A stretch of 64,000 nt of DNA from Rhodobacteraceae bacterium EL129 (GTDB taxonomy: Bacteria > Pseudomonadota > Alphaproteobacteria > Rhodobacterales > Rhodobacteraceae): NCBI GenBank assembly GCA_900313005.1, contig ONZJ01000002.1:2895303-2959302 (forward strand), written 5' to 3'. Position 1 is the first letter of the stretch; every line of letters begins with the position of its first letter. Made by a program: the position numbers and the translations under genes. This document shows, in pieces, positions 49,351-58,298 of this stretch. The notes under the pieces were generated by a model. The model did no database searches and was not told the origin of the DNA. It saw only the letters and a program-made list of their open reading frames with translations.

Positions 49351-50601
49351 ATGGCCGCACCGGGTGAAAACCTACGTATCAACGGCGACCGTTTGTGGGA
49401 CAGCCTGATGGAGATGGCCAAGATCGGCCCCGGTGTCGCAGGCGGCAACAACCGCCAGACGTTGACCGACGAAGACGCCGAGGGGCGCAAACTGTTTCAG
49501 GAGTGGTGCGATGCCGCGGGTTGCACCATGGGTGTGGATACTTTGGGCAACATGTTTGCCCGGCGCGAGGGAACCGACGCGGATGCTCTCCCCGTCTATG
49601 TCGGTTCCCATCTCGACACCCAACCCACGGGCGGCAAATACGATGGCGTTTTAGGTGTGCTTAGCGGGCTTGAGATTGTCCGTACGCTAAATGATCTGGG
49701 CATCAAGACGCGCCATCCCATTGTTGTAACCAACTGGACCAACGAAGAAGGCACGCGCTTTGCCCCTGCCATGCTGGCCTCGGGCGTGTTCGCAGGCGTG
49801 CATGATCAGGCCTGGGCCGAGGACCGTGAGGATGCTGAGGGCAAGAAATTCGGTGCCGAGCTAGACCGTATCGGCTGGCGCGGCGATGAACCGGTTGGCG
49901 CGCGCAAGATGCATGCGTTTTTTGAGCTGCACATCGAACAAGGGCCTATTCTTGAGGCCGAGGGCAAGGACATTGGCGTCGTGACTCATGGTCAGGGGCT
50001 GTCATGGACCCAAGTGACGATCCACGGCAAGGATTCGCATACCGGATCAACCCCCATGCCCTTGCGCAAGAACGCCGGTCTGGCAATGGCACGGGTATTG
50101 GAGAAGGTTGAGGAGATTGCGTTGAGCCATGCGCCTGATGCAGTGGGTGCTGCCGGCCATATCGACATCTACCCCAACTCGCGAAACGTGATCCCCGGTA
50201 AAGCGGTGTTTACGGTCGACTTCCGTTCGCCCAACATCGACGTGATCTCCGACATGGTGTCGCGTATGAAAGCCGCTGCACAACAGATCTGCGACGATAT
50301 GGGAATGGAAGTGGAGTTCGAGGTCGCTGGCGGGTTTGACCCGGTGGAATTTGACGAGACCTGTGTCACCGCCGTCCGCAATGCCGCGGAACGCCTCGGC
50401 TATTCCCATCGCAATCTGATCTCGGGGGCTGGGCATGACGCCTGCTGGATCAACCGCGTGGCCCCGACAGCGATGGTCATGTGCCCATGCGTGGACGGCC
50501 TCTCGCACAACGAGGCCGAGGAGATTTCGAAAGAGTGGGCCACGGCAGGTACAGACGTGTTGATGCACGCTGTTGTCGAGACGGCGGGGATAGTGGAGTG
50601 A
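49351..50601 (+). CDS. M20 amidohydrolase, N-carbamoyl-beta-alanine type (ureidopropionase)
   Basis: A 416-residue Zn-dependent M20 hydrolase of the allantoate/ureidopropionase/hydantoinase-C group: VGSHLDTQPTGGKYDGVLGV and TNWTNEEGTRFAPAML carry metal ligands, and FELHIEQGPILEAEG and SGAGHDACW follow. With the adjacent dihydropyrimidinase it most likely hydrolyses N-carbamoyl-beta-alanine to beta-alanine (PydC-type step; inference from context). First gene of the plus-strand operon. Confidence 0.9.
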   Translation: MAAPGENLRINGDRLWDSLMEMAKIGPGVAGGNNRQTLTDEDAEGRKLFQEWCDAAGCTMGVDTLGNMFARREGTDADALPVYVGSHLDTQPTGGKYDGVLGVLSGLEIVRTLNDLGIKTRHPIVVTNWTNEEGTRFAPAMLASGVFAGVHDQAWAEDREDAEGKKFGAELDRIGWRGDEPVGARKMHAFFELHIEQGPILEAEGKDIGVVTHGQGLSWTQVTIHGKDSHTGSTPMPLRKNAGLAMARVLEKVEEIALSHAPDAVGAAGHIDIYPNSRNVIPGKAVFTVDFRSPNIDVISDMVSRMKAAAQQICDDMGMEVEFEVAGGFDPVEFDETCVTAVRNAAERLGYSHRNLISGAGHDACWINRVAPTAMVMCPCVDGLSHNEAEEISKEWATAGTDVLMHAVVETAGIVE

Positions 50602-50607
50602 TCGCAG

Positions 50608-50823
50608 GTGATTAATGCCAAGTCCAAAGCGGCCTTCGTGGTCTTTTGCGCATGGTTTGCGTTGATCTCCTCCAGCCAATTGCTGCGTGGCAATCCAATT
50701 GCCCCGGCCAAAATGGAGCACTCAGAATTCTGGACCATTCATATCTGCATCGCGTTGTTATTGGCCGCTTGTGCCTATGTCGTGACAGCTTTGGTGCAAT
50801 TACTTTCAGGAGTTAACAAATGA
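50608..50823 (+). CDS. small two-helix membrane protein
   Basis: A 71-residue protein with two hydrophobic segments (AAFVVFCAWFALISSS and ICIALLLAACAYVVTALVQLL). The start is GTG 50608. It overlaps the dihydropyrimidinase start by 4 bases, so it is coupled inside the operon. No family is recognised; it may help transport or be an assembly factor. Confidence 0.65.
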   Translation: MINAKSKAAFVVFCAWFALISSSQLLRGNPIAPAKMEHSEFWTIHICIALLLAACAYVVTALVQLLSGVNK

Positions 50824-52283
50824 CCACCAAAGTCATCAAGGGCGGACACGTCTGCACCGCCGACCGCACATGGAAAGCCGATGTTCTGATCGAGGACGAA
50901 AAGATCAAACAGATCGGTGAGGACCTGCAAGGCGACGAATACATCGACGCCGAAGGTGCCTATGTGATCCCCGGCGGAATTGATCCGCACACTCATCTGG
51001 AAATGCCCTTCATGGGCACCACCGCAGCCGAGACATTCGAAACCGGCACCTGGGCCGCGGCCTGTGGTGGCACCACGATGCTGGTGGATTTCTGCCTGCC
51101 GGGCGCGGACGGGTCGATCAAGAACGCGATTAATGAATGGCATCGCAAGTCTGCCCCACAGATTTGCAGCGACATCGGCTATCACATGGCCATCACCGGC
51201 TGGAACGAAGATATCTTTAACGAGATGAAAGACGCCGTGGATATGGGCGTCAATTCCTTCAAGCACTTCATGGCCTATAAGGGCGCGTTGATGATCGAGG
51301 ACGACGAAATGTTCGCCTCGTTCAAACGCTGTGCCGAACTGGGCGCTTTGCCCATGGTGCATGCCGAGAACGGCGATCTGGTGGCCGAACTGCAAGAGAA
51401 GTACTTTAACCAAGGCATCACCGGGCCTGAGGGCCACGCGTACAGCCGCCCACCGGAATTGGAGGGCGAAGCCGCCAACCGCGCCATTACCATCGCCGAT
51501 ACGGCAGGTGTGCCTTTGTACATCGTGCATGTGTCGTGCGAACAGGCGCATGAGGCCATTCGCCGTGCGCGCCAAAAAGGCATGCGTGTGTATGGCGAGC
51601 CTTTGGCACAATTCCTGACACTGGATGAATCTGAGTATTTCAACAAAGACTGGGACCATGCCGCCCGGCGTGTCATGTCGCCGCCCTTCCGGGGCAAAGA
51701 GCACCAGGACAGCCTCTGGGCGGGCCTGCAAGCGGGATCGCTGCAAGTGGTCGCCACGGATCACGCTGCGTTCAATACTGAACAAAAACGCGCCGGTCGA
51801 GATGATTTCCGTATCATTCCCAATGGCTCAAACGGGCTTGAGGAACGCATGCCAGTGCTCTGGACTGAAGGGGTGGAAACCGGGCGCCTGACGCCCAATG
51901 AGTTTGTCGCCGTGACCTCGACCAACGTCGCCAAAATCCTCAACATCTACCCCAAGAAGGGCGCGATTGTGGAAGGAGCCGATGCCGATATCGTGGTGTG
52001 GGATCCCAAGATCACCAAGGTCATTTCACCCGCCAATCACCATTCGATCCTGGATTACAATGTGTTTGAAGGTTTTGAAGTCAACGCCAACTCACGCTTC
52101 ACCCTGTCACGGGGCGAAGTGATCTGGGCTTGGGGCCAAAACTCGCAACCCCAACCCGGCCGTGGCCGCTTTGTGCCGCGTCCGGCCTTCCCCTCGGCCC
52201 ATGAAGCGCTGAGCAAATGGAAAGCGCTGACCGCACCGAAAATGATCGAACGCGATCCGCTTAATATTCCGTCGGGAATTTAG
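50820..52283 (+). CDS. hydA: dihydropyrimidinase (D-hydantoinase)
   Basis: A 487-residue amidohydrolase. The metal sites are GGIDPHTHLEMP (His-x-His), the carbamylated Lys in NSFKHFMAYKG, VHAENGDLV, and VVATDHAAF with the catalytic Asp. It opens dihydrouracil/dihydrothymine to N-carbamoyl-beta-amino acids. It overlaps the small membrane gene and precedes a DUF1877-like gene by 8 bases. Confidence 0.95.
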   Translation: MTTKVIKGGHVCTADRTWKADVLIEDEKIKQIGEDLQGDEYIDAEGAYVIPGGIDPHTHLEMPFMGTTAAETFETGTWAAACGGTTMLVDFCLPGADGSIKNAINEWHRKSAPQICSDIGYHMAITGWNEDIFNEMKDAVDMGVNSFKHFMAYKGALMIEDDEMFASFKRCAELGALPMVHAENGDLVAELQEKYFNQGITGPEGHAYSRPPELEGEAANRAITIADTAGVPLYIVHVSCEQAHEAIRRARQKGMRVYGEPLAQFLTLDESEYFNKDWDHAARRVMSPPFRGKEHQDSLWAGLQAGSLQVVATDHAAFNTEQKRAGRDDFRIIPNGSNGLEERMPVLWTEGVETGRLTPNEFVAVTSTNVAKILNIYPKKGAIVEGADADIVVWDPKITKVISPANHHSILDYNVFEGFEVNANSRFTLSRGEVIWAWGQNSQPQPGRGRFVPRPAFPSAHEALSKWKALTAPKMIERDPLNIPSGI

Positions 52284-52291
52284 AGACTGCG

Positions 52292-52732
52292 ATGGGAATG
52301 CGAACTACTTTATACGCCGAAAGCAAAGATGTCGTCGCAGCCTTCGATCAAGAGGGCGCTATCGACTTTGGCGAAGGGAAAACGCTGTGCTTGGATAAAG
52401 CAGCGCCGATACTCAGCTACTTGATCGGTGCAGACACGGGGACCAAAGATCTCTACTACGCTGACTGCTTGAATTCCGGCGACGTGTCTTTTCGGAGCTT
52501 TTCTCCTGACAATGTTAAGGTGTTACTCCGGCGCTTTTCTGGTGACGCACTGTCAAAAACACTGACTTCTGTTGACTGGGAAGCGGAAATTGCGGGCAAA
52601 ATTTATCCCTTTGCTGCGCAGGACAAAAAATCTGACAGCACAAGCTACATCTTGGAATATGGTGCGGCGCTGCAAGACTTTCTTGAGGCGACAGCGCTGC
52701 AAGATAATGGCATCATGTCGGTGGAGTGCTAA
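52292..52732 (+). CDS. DUF1877/YfbM-like protein within the pyrimidine operon
   Basis: A 146-residue protein beginning MGMRTTLYAES with LCLDKAAPILSYLIGAD in the place where YfbM/DUF1877 proteins have a Leu-Asp-Lys-Trp motif, and ILEYGAALQDFLEATALQDNG at the end. The family has no known function. Its codons look more A/T-rich than the flanking genes, so it may be a late insertion into the operon. The start may be 52292 or 52298. Confidence 0.65.
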   Translation: MGMRTTLYAESKDVVAAFDQEGAIDFGEGKTLCLDKAAPILSYLIGADTGTKDLYYADCLNSGDVSFRSFSPDNVKVLLRRFSGDALSKTLTSVDWEAEIAGKIYPFAAQDKKSDSTSYILEYGAALQDFLEATALQDNGIMSVEC

Positions 52733-52737
52733 GAGAA

Positions 52738-53514
52738 ATGAATATTGTTTCCGCCCAGAACCTCAGCCTCACCTTCCAAACAAATGACGGCCCGGTGCAT
52801 GCGTTGAAGGACGTGAACCTTGACGTGCAGAAGGGCGACTTCGTCAGCTTCATTGGCCCCTCGGGCTGCGGCAAGACCACTTTCTTGCGCTGCATGGCGG
52901 ATCTGGAGCACCCCACAGAGGGCACTATTTCAGTCAACGGCATGAGCGCCGAGGACGCCCGCCGCAAACGTGCCTATGGTTATGTGTTTCAGGCCGCTGG
53001 GCTCTATCCCTGGCGCACCATTGGCGGCAATATTCGCCTGCCACTGGAGATCATGGGATACGACAAAGCCGATCAGGACGCACGGGTCAGCCGCGTGCTG
53101 GAACTGGTGGATCTCGCGGGATTTGAGAAGAAATTCCCGTGGCAACTCTCTGGCGGGATGCAGCAACGGGCCTCCATTGCCCGCGCCTTGGCCTTTGATG
53201 CGGATATCCTGCTGATGGATGAGCCGTTTGGGGCATTGGATGAGATCGTTCGCGACCACCTGAACGAGCAACTTCTGCACCTTTGGGAGCGCACCAACAA
53301 GACGATCTGCTTTGTGACCCATTCGATCCCCGAAGCGGTGTATCTATCGACCAAGATCGTGGTGATGTCCCCGCGCCCGGGCCGTATTTCCGATGTGATC
53401 GACAGCCCCCTGCCCCGCGAGCGGCCTTTGGATATCCGGGATACGCCGGAATTTCTGGAAATTGCCCACCGTGTCCGTGACGGATTGCGTGCTGGGCACG
53501 GGGATGATGTGTAA
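52738..53514 (+). CDS. ABC transporter ATP-binding protein (SsuB/NMT1-type)
   Basis: A 258-residue nucleotide-binding subunit: Walker A GPSGCGKTTFLR, signature LSGGMQQRASIARAL, Walker B ILLMDEPFGALDEIV and the switch His in CFVTHSIPEAVYLS. It belongs to the nitrate/taurine/NMT1 class. Start ATG 52738 follows the preceding stop (52732) by 5 bases. Its stop overlaps the permease gene start. Confidence 0.93.
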   Translation: MNIVSAQNLSLTFQTNDGPVHALKDVNLDVQKGDFVSFIGPSGCGKTTFLRCMADLEHPTEGTISVNGMSAEDARRKRAYGYVFQAAGLYPWRTIGGNIRLPLEIMGYDKADQDARVSRVLELVDLAGFEKKFPWQLSGGMQQRASIARALAFDADILLMDEPFGALDEIVRDHLNEQLLHLWERTNKTICFVTHSIPEAVYLSTKIVVMSPRPGRISDVIDSPLPRERPLDIRDTPEFLEIAHRVRDGLRAGHGDDV

Positions 53515-54389
53515 TGCGTAATCTGCTGCCCATCCTGACCGTTGTCGCCGCAATATTCGTATTTTGGTACGCCGCGGCTGTGGTGCTGAATGCGCCATGG
53601 GCCAAGGACAAGGCGCAGCGGGCGGGAGTCGAATTGGGGTTCAGTGAATTGGTTTCCGACACCTGGAGCCAGGACAAACCCAAGCTGCCGGCACCGCATC
53701 AGGTGGGTGCGGAGATCTGGAAGACCACGGGCGCGATGGTGGCAAAGGGGCGGGCATTCTCGAAACGGTCGCTGATTTATCACAGCTGGGTGACGTTCAG
53801 CTCCACCGCATTGGGGTTCCTTCTGGGCACGGCGCTTGGCATCGCATTGGCAGTGGGGATAGTCTACAACCGCACCATGGATATGAGTGTGATGCCTTGG
53901 GTCATTGCCAGCCAGACTATTCCCATCCTCGCGATTGCACCGATGATCATCGTTGTCCTGAACGCCGTTGGCATCTCGGGGCTTTTGCCCAAGGCTATGA
54001 TCTCGATGTATCTGTCCTTCTTCCCGGTGGTGGTCGGCATGGTCAAAGGTCTGCGCAGTCCTTCGGGTATGCAACTTGACCAAATGCGCACATGGCATGC
54101 GTCCAGCAGTCAGGAATTCTGGCGTCTGCGGTTGCCATCGTCGATGCCATACCTCTTTACGTCGTTGAAGATCGCCATGGCGGCCAGTTTGGTAGGCGCC
54201 ATCGTGGGAGAGCTGCCCACAGGCGCTGTGGCCGGGCTGGGTGCGCGTCTGCTGGCCGGTAGCTACTATGGCCAGACCATTCAAATCTGGAGCGCCCTGA
54301 TCATGGCGGCCACGCTAGCAGCCATTCTGGTGGCACTCATCGGAGTGTTGCAGAGGATCACCCTCAAAAAGATGGGGATGGCGCAATGA
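53514..54389 (+). CDS. ABC transporter permease (subunit 1)
   Basis: A 291-residue permease with a long N-terminal periplasmic stretch and about six helices. The EAA-type loop (LRLPSSMPYLFTSLKIAMAASLVGAIVGE) marks the BPD/SsuC class. It pairs with the next permease, both overlapping by ATGA. Substrate unknown; context suggests pyrimidines. Confidence 0.92.
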   Translation: MRNLLPILTVVAAIFVFWYAAAVVLNAPWAKDKAQRAGVELGFSELVSDTWSQDKPKLPAPHQVGAEIWKTTGAMVAKGRAFSKRSLIYHSWVTFSSTALGFLLGTALGIALAVGIVYNRTMDMSVMPWVIASQTIPILAIAPMIIVVLNAVGISGLLPKAMISMYLSFFPVVVGMVKGLRSPSGMQLDQMRTWHASSSQEFWRLRLPSSMPYLFTSLKIAMAASLVGAIVGELPTGAVAGLGARLLAGSYYGQTIQIWSALIMAATLAAILVALIGVLQRITLKKMGMAQ

Positions 54390-55231
54390 TCTGGATAGCA
54401 GCAGGCATCGCGGTTTGGGCACTGGGGTGGTGGATCAACTCGGTCCTGTCACATAGGCCAGCGACGCGAACCACCCGGCTGGCGGTCCCGTTGATCTTTG
54501 GCCTGACACTAATCTTTGTCTGGGAAGCGGTTGTACGTGGGTTCGCCATTTCTCCCGTTCTTCTGCCTCCTCCGAGCATGATCGCAGCACGCTTTGCTGC
54601 GTCAACTGCGATCCTTTGGCAGGACTTTGTGCAAACCGCCATCAAAGGCGCCTTGAGCGGATATGTGATTGGCTGCGGCACGGCTTTTCTGACAGCCATT
54701 GCTGTCGACCGGTTTGATTTCCTGAAGCGTGGCCTACTGCCTGTTGGGAACTTCGTTGCTGCCCTCCCCATTATCGGGATGGCCCCCATTCTAGTGATGT
54801 GGTTCGGGTTTGACTGGCAATCCAAGGCAGCCGTGGTCGTTGTCATGGTTTTCTTTCCAATGCTGGTAAACACTGTACAGGGGTTACAGGATACCGACGC
54901 CATGCAAAGAGATCTGATGCGGACATATGCGGCAGGGTATTGGAAGACCCTATTGAAACTGCGCTTGCCTGCGGCGATGCCTTTCATCTTTAACGGGCTA
55001 AAAATCGCGACCACACTGGCCTTGATCGGTGCCATCGTAGCTGAGTTTTTCGGCTCACCTATCCAGGGCATGGGATTCCGCATATCCACATCCGTAGGAC
55101 AACTCAGCATGGATCTGGTCTGGGCCGAGATCGTTGTGGCCGCCCTTGCAGGGTCCGGTTTTTACGGTCTGGTTGCACTGATCGAGAAAGCCATGACATT
55201 CTGGCACCCATCACAACGGGGCCGAACTTAA
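54386..55231 (+). CDS. ABC transporter permease (subunit 2)
   Basis: A 281-residue second permease with the same EAA loop (LRLPAAMPFIFNGLKIATTLALIGAIVAEFFG). Two different permeases suggest a heterodimer. Six helices are visible. Overlaps subunit 1 by 4 bases. Confidence 0.92.
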   Translation: MIWIAAGIAVWALGWWINSVLSHRPATRTTRLAVPLIFGLTLIFVWEAVVRGFAISPVLLPPPSMIAARFAASTAILWQDFVQTAIKGALSGYVIGCGTAFLTAIAVDRFDFLKRGLLPVGNFVAALPIIGMAPILVMWFGFDWQSKAAVVVVMVFFPMLVNTVQGLQDTDAMQRDLMRTYAAGYWKTLLKLRLPAAMPFIFNGLKIATTLALIGAIVAEFFGSPIQGMGFRISTSVGQLSMDLVWAEIVVAALAGSGFYGLVALIEKAMTFWHPSQRGRT

Positions 55232-55264
55232 ACGAAACCCGATAATCAAAACCAACCTGGGAGT

Positions 55265-56263
55265 ATGAAAATGAACAAGCTAACAACCACACTGAGCCTC
55301 GCGGCGGCAGGGCTTTGGGGCTCGCTAGCGCAGGCGGCAGATGATGTCACATTGCAGTTGAAATGGGTCACGCAGGCTCAGTTCGCCGGATATTATGTCG
55401 CTCAGGATCAAGGCTTTTATGCCGATGAAGACCTGAACGTGACGATCAAGCCGGGCGGACCAGATATCGCCCCTGCGCAGGTGATTGCCGGCGGTGGTGC
55501 TGATGTTGTTCTGGACTGGATGCCATCGGCCCTGGCAAGTCGCGAGAAGGGCCTGGCGCTGGTGAACATCGCCCAACCCTTCAAAAGCTCGGGCATGATG
55601 CTGACCTGCCGCAAGGATGCGGGCATCGAAGGGCCGGAAGATTTCAAAGGCAAAACGCTAGGCGTTTGGTTCTTTGGTAACGAATACCCCTTCCTCAGCT
55701 GGATGAGCAAACTGGGCATTCCCACCGACGGCTCGGAGGGTGGTGTGACCGTTCTCAAGCAGGGCTTTAACGTCGACCCGATCCTGCAGGGACAAGCCGC
55801 CTGTGTGTCGACCATGACGTATAATGAATACTGGCAGATCATTGACGCGGGTCTGACGCCTGACGATCTGGTGGTGTTCAAATACGAAGATCAGGGTGTC
55901 GCGACACTCGAAGACGGTATGTACGTGATGGAAGAAAACCTGAACGACCCGGCCTTTGTGGACAAGATGACACGCTTTGTCCGGGCCTCGATGAAAGGTT
56001 GGAAGTGGGCCGAAGAAAACCCCGATGAGGCGGCAATGATCGTTCTGGACAATGATGCCTCGGGCGCGCAGACCGAAGAGCACCAGAAGCGCATGATGGG
56101 CGAAGTGGCCAAGCTGACCGCCGGTTCAAACGGCGCACTGGACCCCGCGGATTTCCAACGCACGGTGGACAGCTTGATGTCGGGTGGTTCGGATCCGGTG
56201 ATTACAGCTGATCCCGGCGAAGCGGCCTGGACTCATGCGATCACGGATGCGGCTTTGAACTAA
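55265..56263 (+). CDS. NMT1/THI5-type substrate-binding protein
   Basis: A 332-residue periplasmic protein: signal peptide LSLAAAGLWGSLAQA, then LQLKWVTQAQFAGYYVAQDQ, the start typical for NMT1/THI5 and related pyrimidine-precursor or pyrimidine-binding proteins. GADVVLDWMPSALASREKG is also typical. Its ligand in this operon is probably uracil, thymine or a dihydro form (inference from neighbours). It ends the operon before a terminator. Confidence 0.9.
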   Translation: MKMNKLTTTLSLAAAGLWGSLAQAADDVTLQLKWVTQAQFAGYYVAQDQGFYADEDLNVTIKPGGPDIAPAQVIAGGGADVVLDWMPSALASREKGLALVNIAQPFKSSGMMLTCRKDAGIEGPEDFKGKTLGVWFFGNEYPFLSWMSKLGIPTDGSEGGVTVLKQGFNVDPILQGQAACVSTMTYNEYWQIIDAGLTPDDLVVFKYEDQGVATLEDGMYVMEENLNDPAFVDKMTRFVRASMKGWKWAEENPDEAAMIVLDNDASGAQTEEHQKRMMGEVAKLTAGSNGALDPADFQRTVDSLMSGGSDPVITADPGEAAWTHAITDAALN

Positions 56264-56286
56264 GCTTCTGAATTCAAAAATAATTA

Positions 56287-56320
56287 AAGGGCGTCTCAGA
56301 TTGAGACGCCCTTTTGGTTT
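56287..56320 (+). terminator. intrinsic terminator of the pyrimidine operon
   Basis: AAGGGCGTCTCA (56287-56298) pairs with TGAGACGCCCTT (56302-56313) around a 3-base loop and is followed by a T-run (TTTTGGTTT). On the minus strand the AAAAGGGCG... form could also end the asparagine-synthase-like transcript. Confidence 0.92.
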
Positions 56321-56330
56321 GGACTAAGGT

Positions 56331-57920
56331 TCACGCCACCTGCATCACCGGCGCTTCTGCCAATCGCTTGGATTGCATCAACAGGTTCACCGCCTTGCGA
56401 GTGTAATGCATCTGGGAAATTTCAGGCGCGCGCCAGTTGATCAACGCCTGAACATAGTCAAGTTCACGGCGGCGATCAGGCGGCAAGGACGTCGCCATCG
56501 ACAACAGCGCGCGATCATTGAAGGGGCAGATGTAGAAATTATGGGTCATGCCATAAAACAAGTTTCCTTGCCCATGAGACAGAAACTGCTCGGCAAACAT
56601 AAAATCATAAGGCCTTTTGGCAGCAACGCCCGAGAACGTGCTGTACCACTCAGAATAGGCCGCACGCAGGGCGTCATTGTCTGTCACGGATGAATCGCCA
56701 AGCATCATCATGCGTAGGCCTTCATCAATGCAGTGGTTGCGGTCCTGAGTGTATTCGTCCACAGCGCGTCGCCACAGCACCGCCTTAAGGAAGTCAGCAC
56801 CATTGCCCCGCAGCAACAGCCCTCCTTTGGGGTAGGCATGAACGACCTCGTGCTGATCATGCTTGGGGCTTGGTGTATCCGTTGCGATTTCCCAGGCCTT
56901 CGCCAGATCCGCGATCCGTTTGGGGTCAGTGATCTGATAGTGATTGTCCCGGCGCGGATCTATGACCATTACGGGCTGGCCAATGTAATCACACAAGCGT
57001 TTGGCGATGCGCACATCCTTGCGCGAAATCATATTGGTCGCGTGCGAGAAGATTTTCAGATTGCCAAACGCCGTCCTTGAGGAAGCCAGCAACACCCGGC
57101 TGTCCACGCCACCGGACAAGGGGAGCAACGCGGGACGACCATGGTTGGCCAGGGCTCCGATCACTTGCTCCAGACGCGTGGATATCTTTTGCACCAAATG
57201 GCGCTGCTCGTCTTCTGTGGGCTCAAAGATGTCGTCCGCGCCATCATAGTGCCGCGTCAGGGCAAAACTCTGCAGATCAAGGTAATGATTGGGCAAGACC
57301 CGTTTTGCGTGCTGATCAGCTGTGTGACCAAAGGCAAACCGAGATGCACCGGCTTTCGCAAGATCCGTCAGCGGGTAGTCGGTGTTTTCTTGTACATCGC
57401 GGCACAGCAGCAGGTTAAGGGTCGAGGCCACGCTACGGGTCTGCGCCTCATATAGCGCGCCAAGCGAGCCCAATGGATCGAGATGCAACCGCATGTCGGC
57501 CCCATGTGCAATGACAGCGATGTAGCGGCCCGCGCAGGCTGTCACATAGCGTTCAACGGCATCCAAAGCGTCGAAGGTCTTGATCTTATGCCGCAATCTG
57601 CGGCTGGTGATCACATCGCCATCTTGATCCACGCCAATCCCGAGAAAGATCATATGACCGCGAGCGTTGTCGAAATGAACCTGAGAGATGCTCAGATCAG
57701 GCCCGGATTGCAGCTGATAGGGACCAATATTGGTGGCATGAAACCCGGGCAACGCTGGCGCGCCCTGAAGAGTCAGACGGAACTGCTGCGAAAACACATC
57801 GGAAAAGTTCAACGAATGTTTATCACAGGCCAATTCTCCCAAGGTCCGTGCCTTTGAGAATTTGGCAAAATCACGTGTTTTTTGTCCAGCACCACGCCGG
57901 ACTTCCCTTAAGTTGCTCAT
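56331..57920 (-). CDS. asparagine-synthase-like protein
   Basis: A 529-residue protein whose C-terminal half is an asparagine synthase domain: LLPLSGGVDSRVLLASSR is the PP-loop ATP motif and LLLRGNGADFL a later active-site segment. The N-terminal half keeps the shape of the glutaminase domain but does not begin with the Met-Cys that supplies the nucleophile, so it cannot use glutamine in the usual way. It may use ammonia or form another amide or adenylate. It is divergent from the DD-carboxypeptidase gene, with no partner. Confidence 0.83.
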   Translation of the reverse strand: MSNLREVRRGAGQKTRDFAKFSKARTLGELACDKHSLNFSDVFSQQFRLTLQGAPALPGFHATNIGPYQLQSGPDLSISQVHFDNARGHMIFLGIGVDQDGDVITSRRLRHKIKTFDALDAVERYVTACAGRYIAVIAHGADMRLHLDPLGSLGALYEAQTRSVASTLNLLLCRDVQENTDYPLTDLAKAGASRFAFGHTADQHAKRVLPNHYLDLQSFALTRHYDGADDIFEPTEDEQRHLVQKISTRLEQVIGALANHGRPALLPLSGGVDSRVLLASSRTAFGNLKIFSHATNMISRKDVRIAKRLCDYIGQPVMVIDPRRDNHYQITDPKRIADLAKAWEIATDTPSPKHDQHEVVHAYPKGGLLLRGNGADFLKAVLWRRAVDEYTQDRNHCIDEGLRMMMLGDSSVTDNDALRAAYSEWYSTFSGVAAKRPYDFMFAEQFLSHGQGNLFYGMTHNFYICPFNDRALLSMATSLPPDRRRELDYVQALINWRAPEISQMHYTRKAVNLLMQSKRLAEAPVMQVA

Positions 57921-58298
57921 TTTTCTTGCTTTTTTACTGCCTCATTATCCAGAATCGTATGGCGCAGGTTTGGTCTAATCAATCGTTGGTACCGATTTCC
58001 GGCCCGGCCGATTTGAAGCCGTTGCGCAAAAATCGCGTTTTTTCAATTTCGCAACGCATTTTCGAAGAACGCGAGAAAAATTGTATGCGTTCGCAGCCGG
58101 TGCCTTATTTCCGCCATATTGGCCGATCTTGTGGTGACATCAATGTCGACCGCGAAATATCGGATTTTTAAAAGAAAAAAACGGCATTCTGGCAAAAGTT
58201 CATACTTTATCGAATTGCATTCCTGTGTTAGCGTCCGGATTAATAAAACACGTCAGCCGGAAAACCGGCGACATCTGAGGCAGAAAAAGAGTAGTTCC
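57921..58298. other. 378-base divergent promoter region
   Basis: It separates the asparagine-synthase-like gene (minus) and the DD-carboxypeptidase gene (plus). The stretch is A/T-richer than the rest. A local inverted motif GTTGCGC..GCAAC lies around 58020-58058. No small gene is supported; a frame in phase with the carboxypeptidase runs to 58119 but lacks a signal peptide. Confidence 0.5.
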
